NCBI RefSeq assembly: GCF_900094805.1 | Contig: NZ_FMAT01000001.1 | Coordinates: 816,196-880,195, forward strand | DNA length: 64,000 bases | Reading direction: 5' to 3' | From: Arthrobacter sp. NIO-1057 | GTDB taxonomy: Bacteria > Actinomycetota > Actinomycetes > Actinomycetales > Micrococcaceae | Shown: positions 28,692-37,201 of the stretch, one piece after another | Layout of the letters: every line of letters starts with the position of its first letter | How positions within the stretch are numbered: the first letter of the stretch is position 1 | Program-made: the position numbers and the translations under genes | Notes under the pieces: generated by a model | Told to the model about the DNA's origin: nothing | The model's database searches: none | The model's input: the letters and a program-made list of their open reading frames with translations, nothing else

Positions 28692-30014
28692 TTAGTGGCG
28701 CACAAAGAGCCCAATGGACTCCATATGGTGCGTATGCGGATATAAATCGTGAATCTCCACGTGCTCTAATTCGTAACCACGCGAGGACAACCGAGCTATA
28801 TCTCGGGCAAAAGAAGCCGGGTCGCAGGAGACGTAACAAATGCGTGATACACCGCTGGAGCCCAACTCTGCGGCCACCTGCTTATCAATTCCAGCACGTG
28901 GCGGATCAAGGACCACAGCATCCAATGCAGCGTCCCTGGCAACCTGTCGCAAAACTCTTTCAACCCGTCCACGAATCACCGTCGCCTGCCTGAAAGCTTT
29001 CAGATTCTTCTTCGCATCGGCATGGGTCCCTGGGGCACCTTCAATCGAAAAGACCCGACCTGCTTGGCCCACAGCCTTGGCCAACGGCAAAGAGAACAAT
29101 CCGGCACCGGCGTAGAGGTCAGCAATCTGCTCACCCTTGGAAGGCTCAAGCAGATCGATGACTCGTTCACTGAGCAAGCCCGCGGCAGCACGGTGCACCT
29201 GCCAGAACCCTTCACCGGTAATGCGGTACTTCTCCCCCAGGACCTTTTCGCTCAGCCATGGATTTCCGGCCAGAACCTGCAAGCTTCCTTTACCGTCAGC
29301 CGCAGAACCTCCCTGCTGGCTGAACGAGGCAACATTAACACCCTCGGGGAACTGCTTAGCGACCTTAGCAGCAGCCCCAGGCACAGCCTCGGCAAGTAGC
29401 ACCAAGATGCTTTGATCATCGGCACTGGACACTGCAACTTCCACACGGTCAATGCCCGAATAGTCCACGCCATAAATGCCGCTATTTTCGATCGCTGGGT
29501 GGGCCAGAGGCATCGAATCAATGCTCGTAAGCTTGTTGCTTCGGAAACCACTCATCGCTAGCCGGCCCGAACCATCCACCGAATAGGACATACGGGTACG
29601 CCACCCGAGACCATCCTCGTTACCTTCGACGAACTGCACCGATGGGAAGTTGTAGTCTTCGGCCTTTAATCCTGCAAGACGGGTGAATTGCTCGGCCGCT
29701 ACCTGTGCCTTGAGTGTGCGCTGATGCTCTAGGGAAATATGCCCGAATTCGGCGCCTCCAACAGGGTCACGGTGCTTCAGAGCGTCGGCAGCATTCCAGA
29801 AATGCGGCACTCGATGTTCGCTAGCTTCATGCACTTGGACAACATCACCGCGCCAAAACTTTGCCTCGGGCGCAGATTCGGTCAGGCGAACAGAGACCAG
29901 CTCGCCGGGAATGCCATGACGCACAAAGATCACACGACCTTCATGACGGGCTACCGTGTGCCCTCCGTGGGCGATATTGCCCAAACGAACCTGTAGCAGT
30001 GGTGTTTCAGTCAT
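28692..30014 (-). CDS. TrmA/RlmD-family RNA (uracil-C5) methyltransferase
   Basis: A 440-residue protein with an N-terminal TRAM domain (about 5-60, LGNIAHGGHTVARHEGRVIFVRHGIPGE) and a C-terminal SAM-binding methyltransferase domain. The catalytic cysteine is in YVSCDPASFARD, and the VLDPPRAGID motif is present. It should methylate a uridine in rRNA or tRNA. The four cysteines that bind an iron-sulfur cluster in E. coli RlmD are absent: the only cysteines are the two in RICYVSC. The start is taken at ATG 30014. M. tuberculosis Rv2689c, also beside an APC permease, is the likely orthologue. Confidence 0.88.
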   Translation of the reverse strand: MTETPLLQVRLGNIAHGGHTVARHEGRVIFVRHGIPGELVSVRLTESAPEAKFWRGDVVQVHEASEHRVPHFWNAADALKHRDPVGGAEFGHISLEHQRTLKAQVAAEQFTRLAGLKAEDYNFPSVQFVEGNEDGLGWRTRMSYSVDGSGRLAMSGFRSNKLTSIDSMPLAHPAIENSGIYGVDYSGIDRVEVAVSSADDQSILVLLAEAVPGAAAKVAKQFPEGVNVASFSQQGGSAADGKGSLQVLAGNPWLSEKVLGEKYRITGEGFWQVHRAAAGLLSERVIDLLEPSKGEQIADLYAGAGLFSLPLAKAVGQAGRVFSIEGAPGTHADAKKNLKAFRQATVIRGRVERVLRQVARDAALDAVVLDPPRAGIDKQVAAELGSSGVSRICYVSCDPASFARDIARLSSRGYELEHVEIHDLYPHTHHMESIGLFVRH

Positions 30015-30040
30015 CTTTTCGTCTTTCATCAGAAGCAAGG

Positions 30041-32035
30041 TTAGCGATGTGCCGAGTACTCTTCAGTGGCTCCGCCACCAACAGCGCGCGAAGCGCTGAG
30101 CAAACGCCACGGCACCGAGGCGATCAGTACGCCTGGTTCATAGTGCAAACGGTTCTTCACTCGAAGTGCGGTCTGGTTGTGCACCAGCTGTTCCCACCAA
30201 TGACCCACCACGTATTCGGGGATGTACACCACGATCAGTTCACGAGGTGACTCACGCTTAATGGAACGGATATGTTCGATCAGCGCACCAGGAATGTCTC
30301 GGTAGGGAGAGGCTAAGGCGGTGATAGGCACGGGAATACCTAAGCGTTCCCAGTCCGCAAGGGTTTTTTCGGTTTTGGCACGCTCGACGTCCACAATGAT
30401 GGCTTCAAGTTTAGATGGCCGCGATGCACGGGCGAAGGCCATTGCCCGAAGTACGGGCTTACGAACCGTTGAGACCAAGACCAGTGCGTGCACTCGGGAT
30501 GGCAACGCGGTCACCGCATAGTCCTCATCGACAGCCAGTTCAGCATCAACTTTTTGGTAGTGGCGCTGTAAGGAATCCATAATCAGCATCAGCACAATGA
30601 TTCCCAACAGGGCCAGCCAGGCACCGTGAACAAAACGCGTCGCCAACACGACCACCAAGACCAAAACCGACAGGATCAGCCCTAGTAGATTGAGCATGCG
30701 TTTGCGTTGTTTAGCCGCACGTATCTTCCGATCCGCAATGGGCACCAGCACGCGCTTCCAGTGTTTGAGCATGCCTAACTGGCTAAGCGTGAACGAGACG
30801 AACACGCCCACGACATAAAGCTGAACCAACAAGGTGACATCACCTTGAAACAGCAACACCAGAATGATCGCAGCGACACCCAAAGACAAAATACCGTTGG
30901 AGAATCCTAGACGATCACCACGGGTTCGTAACTGGCGGGGCAAGAATCCATCGGTGGCCAAGTGGCTGGCTAAGAGCGGGAAGGAATTGAACGCTTGATT
31001 TCCGGCGAGCAACAACACCGCAATGGTCAACACGGAGACCAAGATGAGTCCCAGCGTATAGTCACCAAAGACGGCTTGTGCCAGCTGCCCTAGAACCGGG
31101 ACTTGAACAAAATCTTCGGGAATCGGTGCACCGTTGAGTAGGAATGATTCATGCGGGTCCGCAACAACTTTGATACCGGTGGCTCGGGCAAGCATCAGGG
31201 TGCCGAGAGTGAGCACGCCGGAAAGTAGGCCCAACACCAGGAGAATGCGACCGGCGTTTTTGGCCCGAGGTTTACCCAAGGTCTGGACATTGGAGATTGG
31301 TACTTCAATACCCGTCAACGCTGCAGAACCCGTACTAAAAGCGCGCAAGATCAGTAACGCACCCACAACCCCATGCAGGCCGGTATCAAACTGTGCTTCG
31401 GGGACAATCGTAAATTCAGCACTCGGCGCCAGCCCCAAGTTTCCGGTCAGCGCCATGACTCCGCCGATGGCAATGAGCAAGAGCATTCCAGCAACAAAAA
31501 GATACACCGGTATGGCCAGTGTCCAACGGCCTTGCCCGGTACCGCGAAGATTGCCCACTACCAGTATGGCTACCAGCGCTGCAGCAACCCATGCCTTGTG
31601 CTCACCTAGAACGGGGAATATTGCGCTCAAATAGGCGGCTGCCGATGAGCTAGAAACCGCCACCGTCAGCACAAAGTCAACCAACAAGGCTGCGGCCACT
31701 GCAGTGCCTGGACGAGCGCCAAGGTTCTTTTTAACGATCTCGTAATCGCCACCACCTGAGGGGTACTCCACCACCGATTGACGGTAGGAGAGCACCAGCA
31801 CCACGAGCACGACAAGGACTGCGACGCCCACTGCCGGGGAAAGCATCGTCGCAGCGATACCCGCCATTGCAAGGGTCAACAGAATTTCATCGGGCGCATA
31901 GGCCAAAGACGACAGGGCGCTGGAGGAGAAAATCGGCAACGCTACGTTAGGAGCTAACGGCTTCTTCTTCAGCTGCTCGGTGCTGAATGGCCGTCCTACC
32001 AAGATCCTCTTGAGACCATCAAATAATGCAGGCAC
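30041..32035 (-). CDS. KimA-like APC-family permease, probable potassium transporter
   Basis: A 664-residue protein with about 12 membrane helices (residues 30-480) and a soluble C-terminal domain of about 180 residues. The N-terminal FSSSALSSLAYAPDEILL segment closely recalls the SSDALSSVAYGTEQIL motif of the K+ importer KimA of Bacillus. It is divergent from two TrkA-type genes, the order found at Rv2690c-ceoB-ceoC in M. tuberculosis, which supports a role in potassium uptake. Amino-acid transport remains possible. The GTG start at 32035 has a -10-like TAACGT 6 nt upstream, suggesting a leaderless transcript. Confidence 0.85.
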   Translation of the reverse strand: MPALFDGLKRILVGRPFSTEQLKKKPLAPNVALPIFSSSALSSLAYAPDEILLTLAMAGIAATMLSPAVGVAVLVVLVVLVLSYRQSVVEYPSGGGDYEIVKKNLGARPGTAVAAALLVDFVLTVAVSSSSAAAYLSAIFPVLGEHKAWVAAALVAILVVGNLRGTGQGRWTLAIPVYLFVAGMLLLIAIGGVMALTGNLGLAPSAEFTIVPEAQFDTGLHGVVGALLILRAFSTGSAALTGIEVPISNVQTLGKPRAKNAGRILLVLGLLSGVLTLGTLMLARATGIKVVADPHESFLLNGAPIPEDFVQVPVLGQLAQAVFGDYTLGLILVSVLTIAVLLLAGNQAFNSFPLLASHLATDGFLPRQLRTRGDRLGFSNGILSLGVAAIILVLLFQGDVTLLVQLYVVGVFVSFTLSQLGMLKHWKRVLVPIADRKIRAAKQRKRMLNLLGLILSVLVLVVVLATRFVHGAWLALLGIIVLMLIMDSLQRHYQKVDAELAVDEDYAVTALPSRVHALVLVSTVRKPVLRAMAFARASRPSKLEAIIVDVERAKTEKTLADWERLGIPVPITALASPYRDIPGALIEHIRSIKRESPRELIVVYIPEYVVGHWWEQLVHNQTALRVKNRLHYEPGVLIASVPWRLLSASRAVGGGATEEYSAHR

Positions 32036-32180
32036 GTCATAACGTTATCGCAGGTGTGCAAGGCACACGGGCGGTGCACCACCGATGAACTAGTGCCGAA
32101 CAACGCTATTGTTGCATTTGGAGTACCGTTTGACGGCATTTCAACGAATCATCATTAGCAGCAATTCCAAGGAGCTCTCG

Positions 32181-32858
32181 GTGGCACATTTTGTGATTAT
32201 GGGATGCGGACGCGTAGGCGTTTCGCTGGCCCATACACTGGATTCGGCGGGACATTCGGTGGCGATCATTGATCAAGACGCCCATGCTTTCCGTCGTTTG
32301 AGCAAGGATTTCACCGGCTTCACTGTCACCGGTCGTGGTTTTGATCGAGACACCTTGAAAGAAGCCAAAATTGATGGCGCCTATGCTTTTGCAGCCGTCT
32401 CTAGCGGTGATAATTCCAACATTCTTGCTACGCGTGTAGCCCGTGAAACCTACAACGTGCCTCATGTTGTGGCTCGCATTTACGATCCCGGACGTGCCGA
32501 AATTTATCAGCGTCTCGGTATACCTACGGTGGCTGCGGTGCGTTGGAGCACTGATCAAGTTCTGCGCAGAATCTTGCCTGATTATTCAATGCGTGGAGAT
32601 TTCCGAGAACCTTCGGGGCGCCTGGTGCTCACCGAAGTCGCCCTCAACCGAGGTTGGTACGGCCACCTGGTCAAAGACTTGGAAGCCGCGTCCGGTGTGC
32701 GTGTCGCCTACCTGACGCGTTTTGGTGAAGGCACCATCCCACAAGGTCGCACTCGCCTGCAGGGCGGAGATTTGGTTCACGTCATGATGCGTATCGATCA
32801 ACTCAAAGATGTCGAAAAGATTCTTGCCAGTCCTCCTGCTCCCCTGCCCAACGACTAA
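32181..32858 (+). CDS. ceoB: TrkA-type potassium uptake regulator CeoB
   Basis: A 225-residue protein with an RCK N-terminal Rossmann domain (nucleotide loop GCGRVG at about 8-13 and the acidic end residue in IIDQD) and a C-terminal TrkA_C domain. The start is GTG 32181, with AAGGAG 8 nt upstream; the reading from 32109 adds residues ahead of the Rossmann strand. It is followed after 13 bp by a second TrkA protein. Such proteins gate potassium transporters in response to NAD(H), ATP or c-di-AMP. No TrkH/TrkG-like pore gene is in the window. Confidence 0.88.
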   Translation: MAHFVIMGCGRVGVSLAHTLDSAGHSVAIIDQDAHAFRRLSKDFTGFTVTGRGFDRDTLKEAKIDGAYAFAAVSSGDNSNILATRVARETYNVPHVVARIYDPGRAEIYQRLGIPTVAAVRWSTDQVLRRILPDYSMRGDFREPSGRLVLTEVALNRGWYGHLVKDLEAASGVRVAYLTRFGEGTIPQGRTRLQGGDLVHVMMRIDQLKDVEKILASPPAPLPND

Positions 32859-32871
32859 CTGAGAGGCCCCC

Positions 32872-33537
32872 ATGAAGGTCATGATTGCTGGAGCTGGTTC
32901 GGTAGGCTCCTCCATTGCCCGTGAACTGGTGGTCAATGACCACGAGGTTCTGCTCATTGATATCCAGCCCGAGATGGCCCAACGCGAAGACCTCGAAGGC
33001 GTGAAATGGTTGATCGGTGACGCCTGCGAGCTTGCCGTTCTGCAACAAGCACAGCTTGAAGACTACGACGTCGTCGTCTCTGCAAGTGGTGATGACAAGG
33101 TCAACTTGGTCGTCTCGTTGCTGGCAAAAAGCGAGTTTGGCATCCGCCGTACCGTGGGCCGTGTGAATAATCCAAAAAATGAGTGGATGTTCGACGACGC
33201 CTGGGGCGTCGATGTTGCGGTCAGTACCCCACGCTTGATGACTGCGCTGGTTGAAGAAGCTGTGGAAGTTGGCGACTTGGTACGCCTTCTGACGCTAAAG
33301 ACCGGCGAAGTTTACATGGTGGAATTCACCGTGCCTCACGATTCCGCGCTGATCGGACGTACCATCGGGCGAATACCTTGGCCTCAGGACACCACCCTAA
33401 TGGCCGTGGTTCGTGATAAGACCCCGTTCCCGCCAAGTGCAGATGATGTAGTTGAGGGTGGCGATGAAATCTTCTTCATCACCACCCCTGGGGCCGAGCC
33501 ACTCCTACGTCGTACCTTGCGTGAAGCTACCCGTTAG
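32872..33537 (+). CDS. ceoC: TrkA-type potassium uptake regulator CeoC
   Basis: A 221-residue protein. The RCK_N domain starts MKVMIAGAGSVGSSIARELV with the GAGSVG loop, followed by LLIDIQP with its acidic ribose-binding residue, and a TrkA_C domain from about 135. GAGAGGCCCCC ahead of ATG 32872 supplies the ribosome site. It is cotranscribed with ceoB. Its stop overlaps the stop of the convergent DUF3159 gene by 4 bp, with no terminator between. Confidence 0.9.
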   Translation: MKVMIAGAGSVGSSIARELVVNDHEVLLIDIQPEMAQREDLEGVKWLIGDACELAVLQQAQLEDYDVVVSASGDDKVNLVVSLLAKSEFGIRRTVGRVNNPKNEWMFDDAWGVDVAVSTPRLMTALVEEAVEVGDLVRLLTLKTGEVYMVEFTVPHDSALIGRTIGRIPWPQDTTLMAVVRDKTPFPPSADDVVEGGDEIFFITTPGAEPLLRRTLREATR

Positions 33538-34262
33538 TTTGTAACCGGGCCGGGCGTTCCGTCGGCTACGGTTTGTGCTGGCTTAGATACCAGCCAGGCA
33601 AACCACAGTCCGGCTGCGTACAAGGGAACACCCATAAGCCCACGGGCAACTCCTAGTGCAACTACGTGGTCCATGTAGTACATCGGTAGCTGCACTGCCA
33701 GGCGTAGGGCAAAAACGCCGATAATGATCCATGTTGCAATTTGGTAGCGCCGAAGTCGATCAGCTTTATTTCGCCATTCCACGCCTTCATTGCGAATGAA
33801 CCCGAACAGTAGGCCAATCAGTGGCCACTTAATAACCACTGAAATCAGCATGGCCAGAAGGTACGCAGCAGAAGTGTAGAACCCTGGTATGTAGTAGTCC
33901 TTGGCATTACCGGTATGTCGTGCAGCGAAAGCACAGATCAAGATACCGATCAAACCAGAAGCAGACTGGATCAAGGTGGAACGTCTGGCCAGGCGAATGA
34001 TCATGAAAATCACGCCAAGCCCGATCGAGGCAATCAATGCCCAAGTGAGGTTGCTGCTAAAGGCAAAAACTAAGATGAAGATAAAGCCAGGCAACACCGT
34101 TTCGAGGATGCCTCGAACCCCACCGACTGTGGAGAGCACATCAATCCCGCCATCTGCGTTCTGAGCGATGTTTGAATTCGCACCAATCATCGAGGCCAAA
34201 CTCGGTTTAGCTTCGTCTTCAGGTTGCTGGTCCTTTTCTCGACCAGGTTCCTCGTTGTGCAT
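33534..34262 (-). CDS. DUF3159 integral membrane protein
   Basis: A 242-residue protein with an acidic cytoplasmic N-terminus (about 40 residues) and five to six membrane helices. The segment STVGGVRGILETVLPGFIFILVF is the DUF3159 hallmark. Function is unknown; the gene keeps its place between the OB-fold gene and ceoBC, as Rv2693c does. ATG 34262 is chosen over the in-frame ATG 34277 because GGAAGTGGG precedes it. Confidence 0.85.
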   Translation of the reverse strand: MHNEEPGREKDQQPEDEAKPSLASMIGANSNIAQNADGGIDVLSTVGGVRGILETVLPGFIFILVFAFSSNLTWALIASIGLGVIFMIIRLARRSTLIQSASGLIGILICAFAARHTGNAKDYYIPGFYTSAAYLLAMLISVVIKWPLIGLLFGFIRNEGVEWRNKADRLRRYQIATWIIIGVFALRLAVQLPMYYMDHVVALGVARGLMGVPLYAAGLWFAWLVSKPAQTVADGTPGPVTN

Positions 34263-34327
34263 TATGCCCACTTCCATATTTCAAACAGCCCCAAGGCTGC
34301 CCCGCCGCAGCGGAAAACAGGTTCCAA

Positions 34328-34702
34328 CTATCCGCGAGGCACTGGAACGATAATGTAGCGCGGATTAAAGATCGTTGGGATCTGATCCACTGGCGCCACC
34401 ATTCCCGAATAGGTGACTTTTACCCCTGGTTTGATTCCTGGAACATGTTTTTGTCCCATAAAAATCAAACGCACATGCGCGGCGGTGCCACGTCGTGCTG
34501 CTTCGCCACCTAATTTGTCGACTACCACTGCTTTTAGTAGCGGTGGATCGGTAGGGGCGGAATAGCTGACAGATTGGACGTAACCGGTGTGCTTGACCCT
34601 GCCCTTGGCGGGCAACTGGTCCAGCGAATCCAGACGCTGATAATTCACCGTTGGATCTGACGGGCCTAGATGCGCATCAACCGGCTTATCCTTCAACGAC
34701 AT
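34328..34702 (-). CDS. OB-fold nucleic acid-binding domain protein
   Basis: A 124-residue protein comparable to Rv2694c. The central GRVKHTGYVQSVSYSA...LKAVVVDKLGG and HVRLIFMGQKHVPGIKPGVKVTYSGMV stretches look like a five-stranded OB-fold of the RecG-wedge or tRNA-anticodon kind. It begins 2 bp after the DUF3710 stop, so the two are translated together. A role in binding DNA or RNA is inferred from the fold only. Confidence 0.8.
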   Translation of the reverse strand: MSLKDKPVDAHLGPSDPTVNYQRLDSLDQLPAKGRVKHTGYVQSVSYSAPTDPPLLKAVVVDKLGGEAARRGTAAHVRLIFMGQKHVPGIKPGVKVTYSGMVAPVDQIPTIFNPRYIIVPVPRG

Positions 34703-34704
34703 GT

Positions 34705-35394
34705 TTAGCCGATCTGCGTGATCTCTGGACCGCGCTCGGGACGCTTGACCTCAGGCTGAGTTTCTTCCTGCACTGGGCGAGTTTGAGCATTGCTTGGAAC
34801 ACTCAGTGGCAGTAGTTCTGCTGGAGGCAATGGCTTGTCACCGCGATTGACAACAACTTCGCGCAGAATTCCATCCACAGTTGCTGCTGCTTCTTCGTTG
34901 GAGATGGCGTTGCCGCCAATCACGGCTCGCAGGAACCAACGAGGCCCATCAATGCCCACGAAGCGCAGAGCTACGTGCCCGGCGCGTCCGTCAGGCAACT
35001 GCTGTGGGACCTTGGCGAGGAGTTCTTCTCCATGTTCGCCATCGCGCTTGAAAATCTCACCGTTTTGGGCGGTGATATCACTTTTGATCTTGTCTCGGAT
35101 CCCAGGCCACAAGGACTCCGATTTCGAAGAAGAGAAGGCCATGAGCTGCACGCGTGACTCAGCAATTTCCAGCGAAACAGCGATAACTCGCTTATTGGAT
35201 TCCTCGACGTCCATTCGCACTTTGAGGCCGCTGACCGGCTTAATCAGGATGGACCCAAAATCTAGATACTCGTTAGTATCCTCGACGTCCTTGATGTCGT
35301 ACGGGCCGCCTTTTGATTCGGTCGCACTAGCGTCAGTTTCGGTTGGTTCAACCGGTGCTTCCTGCTCTTTGGATTTCTTACGCTTGAAAATCAT
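34705..35394 (-). CDS. DUF3710 domain-containing protein
   Basis: A 229-residue soluble protein. It has a lysine-rich start (IFKRKKSKEQE), an acidic linker, then the DUF3710 core with LDFGSILIKPVSGLKVRMDVEE, LMAFSSSKSESLWPGIRDKI and GHVALRFVGIDGPRWFLRAVI. The C-terminal 30 residues are disordered and Pro/Glu-rich. Function is unknown. AAGGACACC precedes ATG 35394. It follows dut, as Rv2696c does in M. tuberculosis. Confidence 0.87.
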   Translation of the reverse strand: MIFKRKKSKEQEAPVEPTETDASATESKGGPYDIKDVEDTNEYLDFGSILIKPVSGLKVRMDVEESNKRVIAVSLEIAESRVQLMAFSSSKSESLWPGIRDKIKSDITAQNGEIFKRDGEHGEELLAKVPQQLPDGRAGHVALRFVGIDGPRWFLRAVIGGNAISNEEAAATVDGILREVVVNRGDKPLPPAELLPLSVPSNAQTRPVQEETQPEVKRPERGPEITQIG

Positions 35395-35432
35395 GGTGTC
35401 CTTAGAAAACTTATGTTTGCTATCTGCTGCAC

Positions 35433-35891
35433 TTAGTTGGCGTTGAAGCCACCGGTAGAACCAAATCCACCGGCACCACGAGCTGTTTCTTCGAGGGATT
35501 CAACCTCGATGAACTGAGCCTGCTCAACCTTTTGAATCACGAGCTGAGCGATACGGTCTCCACGGTTGATGGTGAAAGCTTCTGCCTTATCGGTATTCAA
35601 CAGCGTGACCATGATCTCACCGCGATAACCTGCGTCAACAGTGCCTGGCGCATTAACAACGGTGATTCCGTGTTTGGTGGCCAAACCGCTGCGTGGGTGT
35701 ACCAGTCCAACGTAGCCGTGGGGAATAGCCAATGCGATGCCGGTGCGCACTAGTGCGCGTTCACCGGGTTCAAGAACCAGCCCTTCACGGGCATGCAGGT
35801 CAGCCCCCGCGTCTGAAGGGTGCGCATAATTCGGCACAGGAAGATCGCTGTCCAGCATCTTGATGGAAATCGAGATTGTTGGCTCACTCAT
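35433..35891 (-). CDS. dut: dUTP diphosphatase (dUTPase)
   Basis: A 152-residue trimeric dUTPase with all five motifs: [34 protein letters not shown] (catalytic Asp), [11 protein letters not shown] and the C-terminal [10 protein letters not shown] arm that closes over substrate. It hydrolyses dUTP to dUMP, keeping uracil out of DNA and feeding dTMP synthesis. It heads the minus-strand set dut-DUF3710-OB-DUF3159. Confidence 0.96.
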   Translation of the reverse strand: MSEPTISISIKMLDSDLPVPNYAHPSDAGADLHAREGLVLEPGERALVRTGIALAIPHGYVGLVHPRSGLATKHGITVVNAPGTVDAGYRGEIMVTLLNTDKAEAFTINRGDRIAQLVIQKVEQAQFIEVESLEETARGAGGFGSTGGFNAN

Positions 35892-35931
35892 CGGTTTGGT
35901 TATCCCCTAGGAGTTTTGTGAAGTGATTATT

Positions 35932-35959
35932 CGATAGTTATATTGAGTTAACTCTATCG
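35932..35959. repeat. Nested inverted repeats between dut and the DUF3093 gene
   Basis: CGATAG (35932-35937) and CTATCG (35954-35959) flank a region that contains the perfect palindrome GAGTTAACTC (35945-35954). It lies in the divergent promoter region, 41 bp from the dut start, so it may be a regulator site. Confidence 0.4.
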
Positions 35960-36018
35960 TGAGTAGCTAGGAAAGAGCTGTCTCGCCGGTTGCGTTCTTG
36001 ACTCAAAGAAATATTGCC

Positions 36019-36032
36019 TAGACTTGGAATCA
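36019..36032 (+). promoter_or_regulatory. Leaderless promoter of the DUF3093 gene
   Basis: TAGACT at 36019-36024 lies 7 nt before the ATG at 36032, with no ribosome site. Confidence 0.6.
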
Positions 36033-36565
36033 TGAGTAACACCAGCCCTGCGGCATCGAGCGTCCTTTACAGCGAAAAACTTTGGCCTTCAGCCAGCACT
36101 TGGATCTGGCCAATCATTATCGCGATAACCGCTGGTGTCGCAGTAGCCCCGATCAACACAATTCTCGGTTGGGGCGTCGGCGTAGCAATGCTCATTGCTC
36201 TAGTAGTGATCTTCCTTGTCCGTGTACCAACCATTGAAATCACTGATTCAACGGTCACCGTGGGTAGGGCTAGTATCGAACGCCAGTTCATCGGCGAAGT
36301 GGTAGGTTACCGCGGAGAAGAAGCCTTCAAAGAGCGCGGACAGAAATTGCATGGTCTGGCGTACATGCTGCTGCGGGGATGGCTCGATGGTGTGGTCAAA
36401 ATGGAAGTTATCGACGAACGCGACACCACTCCATATTGGCTAACTTCTACTCGTCGCCCCGAAGAACTTACTGCTGCCCTGGGCGGCATCATGTATGAGT
36501 TCACCGAAGAGGGTAAAGCCCAAGCTGAAGCCGAAGATGACTCATCCGAGGCCACCGAGGACTAA
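36032..36565 (+). CDS. DUF3093 membrane protein
   Basis: A 177-residue protein with two adjacent membrane helices (about 27-70), then a soluble domain with RVPTIEITDSTVTVGRASIERQFIGEV and the conserved HGLAYMLLRGWLDGVVKMEV...PYWLTSTRRPEELTAAL, which is diagnostic of DUF3093. The acidic tail is probably disordered. It is comparable to Rv2698 and holds the same place after dut. The start is taken from the leaderless promoter rather than the longer TTG-led reading at 36014. Function is unknown. Confidence 0.85.
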   Translation: MSNTSPAASSVLYSEKLWPSASTWIWPIIIAITAGVAVAPINTILGWGVGVAMLIALVVIFLVRVPTIEITDSTVTVGRASIERQFIGEVVGYRGEEAFKERGQKLHGLAYMLLRGWLDGVVKMEVIDERDTTPYWLTSTRRPEELTAALGGIMYEFTEEGKAQAEAEDDSSEATED

Positions 36566-36610
36566 CCTCGATTCGTTCTCATGCTCACGAATCTAACTGA
36601 ATACTGACTG

Positions 36611-36642
36611 ATCCCCGGCGCTGACTATTTGGCGTTGGGGAT
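36611..36642. terminator. Hairpin between the DUF3093 and DUF4193 genes
   Basis: ATCCCCGGCGC (36611-36621) pairs with GCGTTGGGGAT (36632-36642) with two G-U pairs. It directly abuts the stop codon of the minus-strand gene. Confidence 0.65.
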
Positions 36643-36942
36643 TTATCCTTCGCACTCGCTACAGAATTTTTGGCCACTCTCTTCACGCACCAACTGTGTG
36701 CGGTGACGAACCATGAAGCAGGAAGCACAGGTAAATTCATCTGCCTGTTCGCTCAGGATTTCGACACTAGCTTCCTCTTGAGTCACCTCTGCGCCAGGCA
36801 AGGCGTAATCCTCAGCCAAGGAAATTTCAGACTCATCGATCAAGTTAGCCATCTGGGCAGTTTTACCTGCTTTAAGCTGAGCGATCTCCTGGGCTCGTTC
36901 CTCTTCTGAGATAACGGATGATGCAGCAGATTCCATTGCCAT
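36643..36942 (-). CDS. DUF4193 zinc-ribbon protein
   Basis: A 99-residue acidic protein. The C-terminal ribbon has Cys72 and Cys75 (CASCFMVRHRTQL) and Cys94 and Cys97 (CSEC), which should bind zinc; this block defines DUF4193. The acidic N-terminal two thirds contain LIDESEISLAEDYALPGA. Comparable to Rv2699c. The role is unknown, and binding to RNA polymerase or another partner would be a guess. GGAAAGAGCG lies upstream of ATG 36942. Confidence 0.88.
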   Translation of the reverse strand: MAMESAASSVISEEERAQEIAQLKAGKTAQMANLIDESEISLAEDYALPGAEVTQEEASVEILSEQADEFTCASCFMVRHRTQLVREESGQKFCSECEG

Positions 36943-37201
36943 GATCGTTTTCGCTCTTTCCTACAAGTATTCTTCCGAGCCGGTAGCTCCACCAACGTGA
37001 AAACTCATACCGGCATAAAAGTATAACGTTCTTCACGCAAATCCATTCCTTCAAGCTCGTTCATCAGCCACCGGCTGAAGTATCGGGAAATAAGACGTGA
37101 AGTTGATGACGAATCTTGCGCCACACCCGGGGCGGTGGTAGGAATTCAGGCTTCAAGGTGGCAGAGTTTTACTCAGGAAATAGAGCGTGTGGAGGGTATT
37201 A

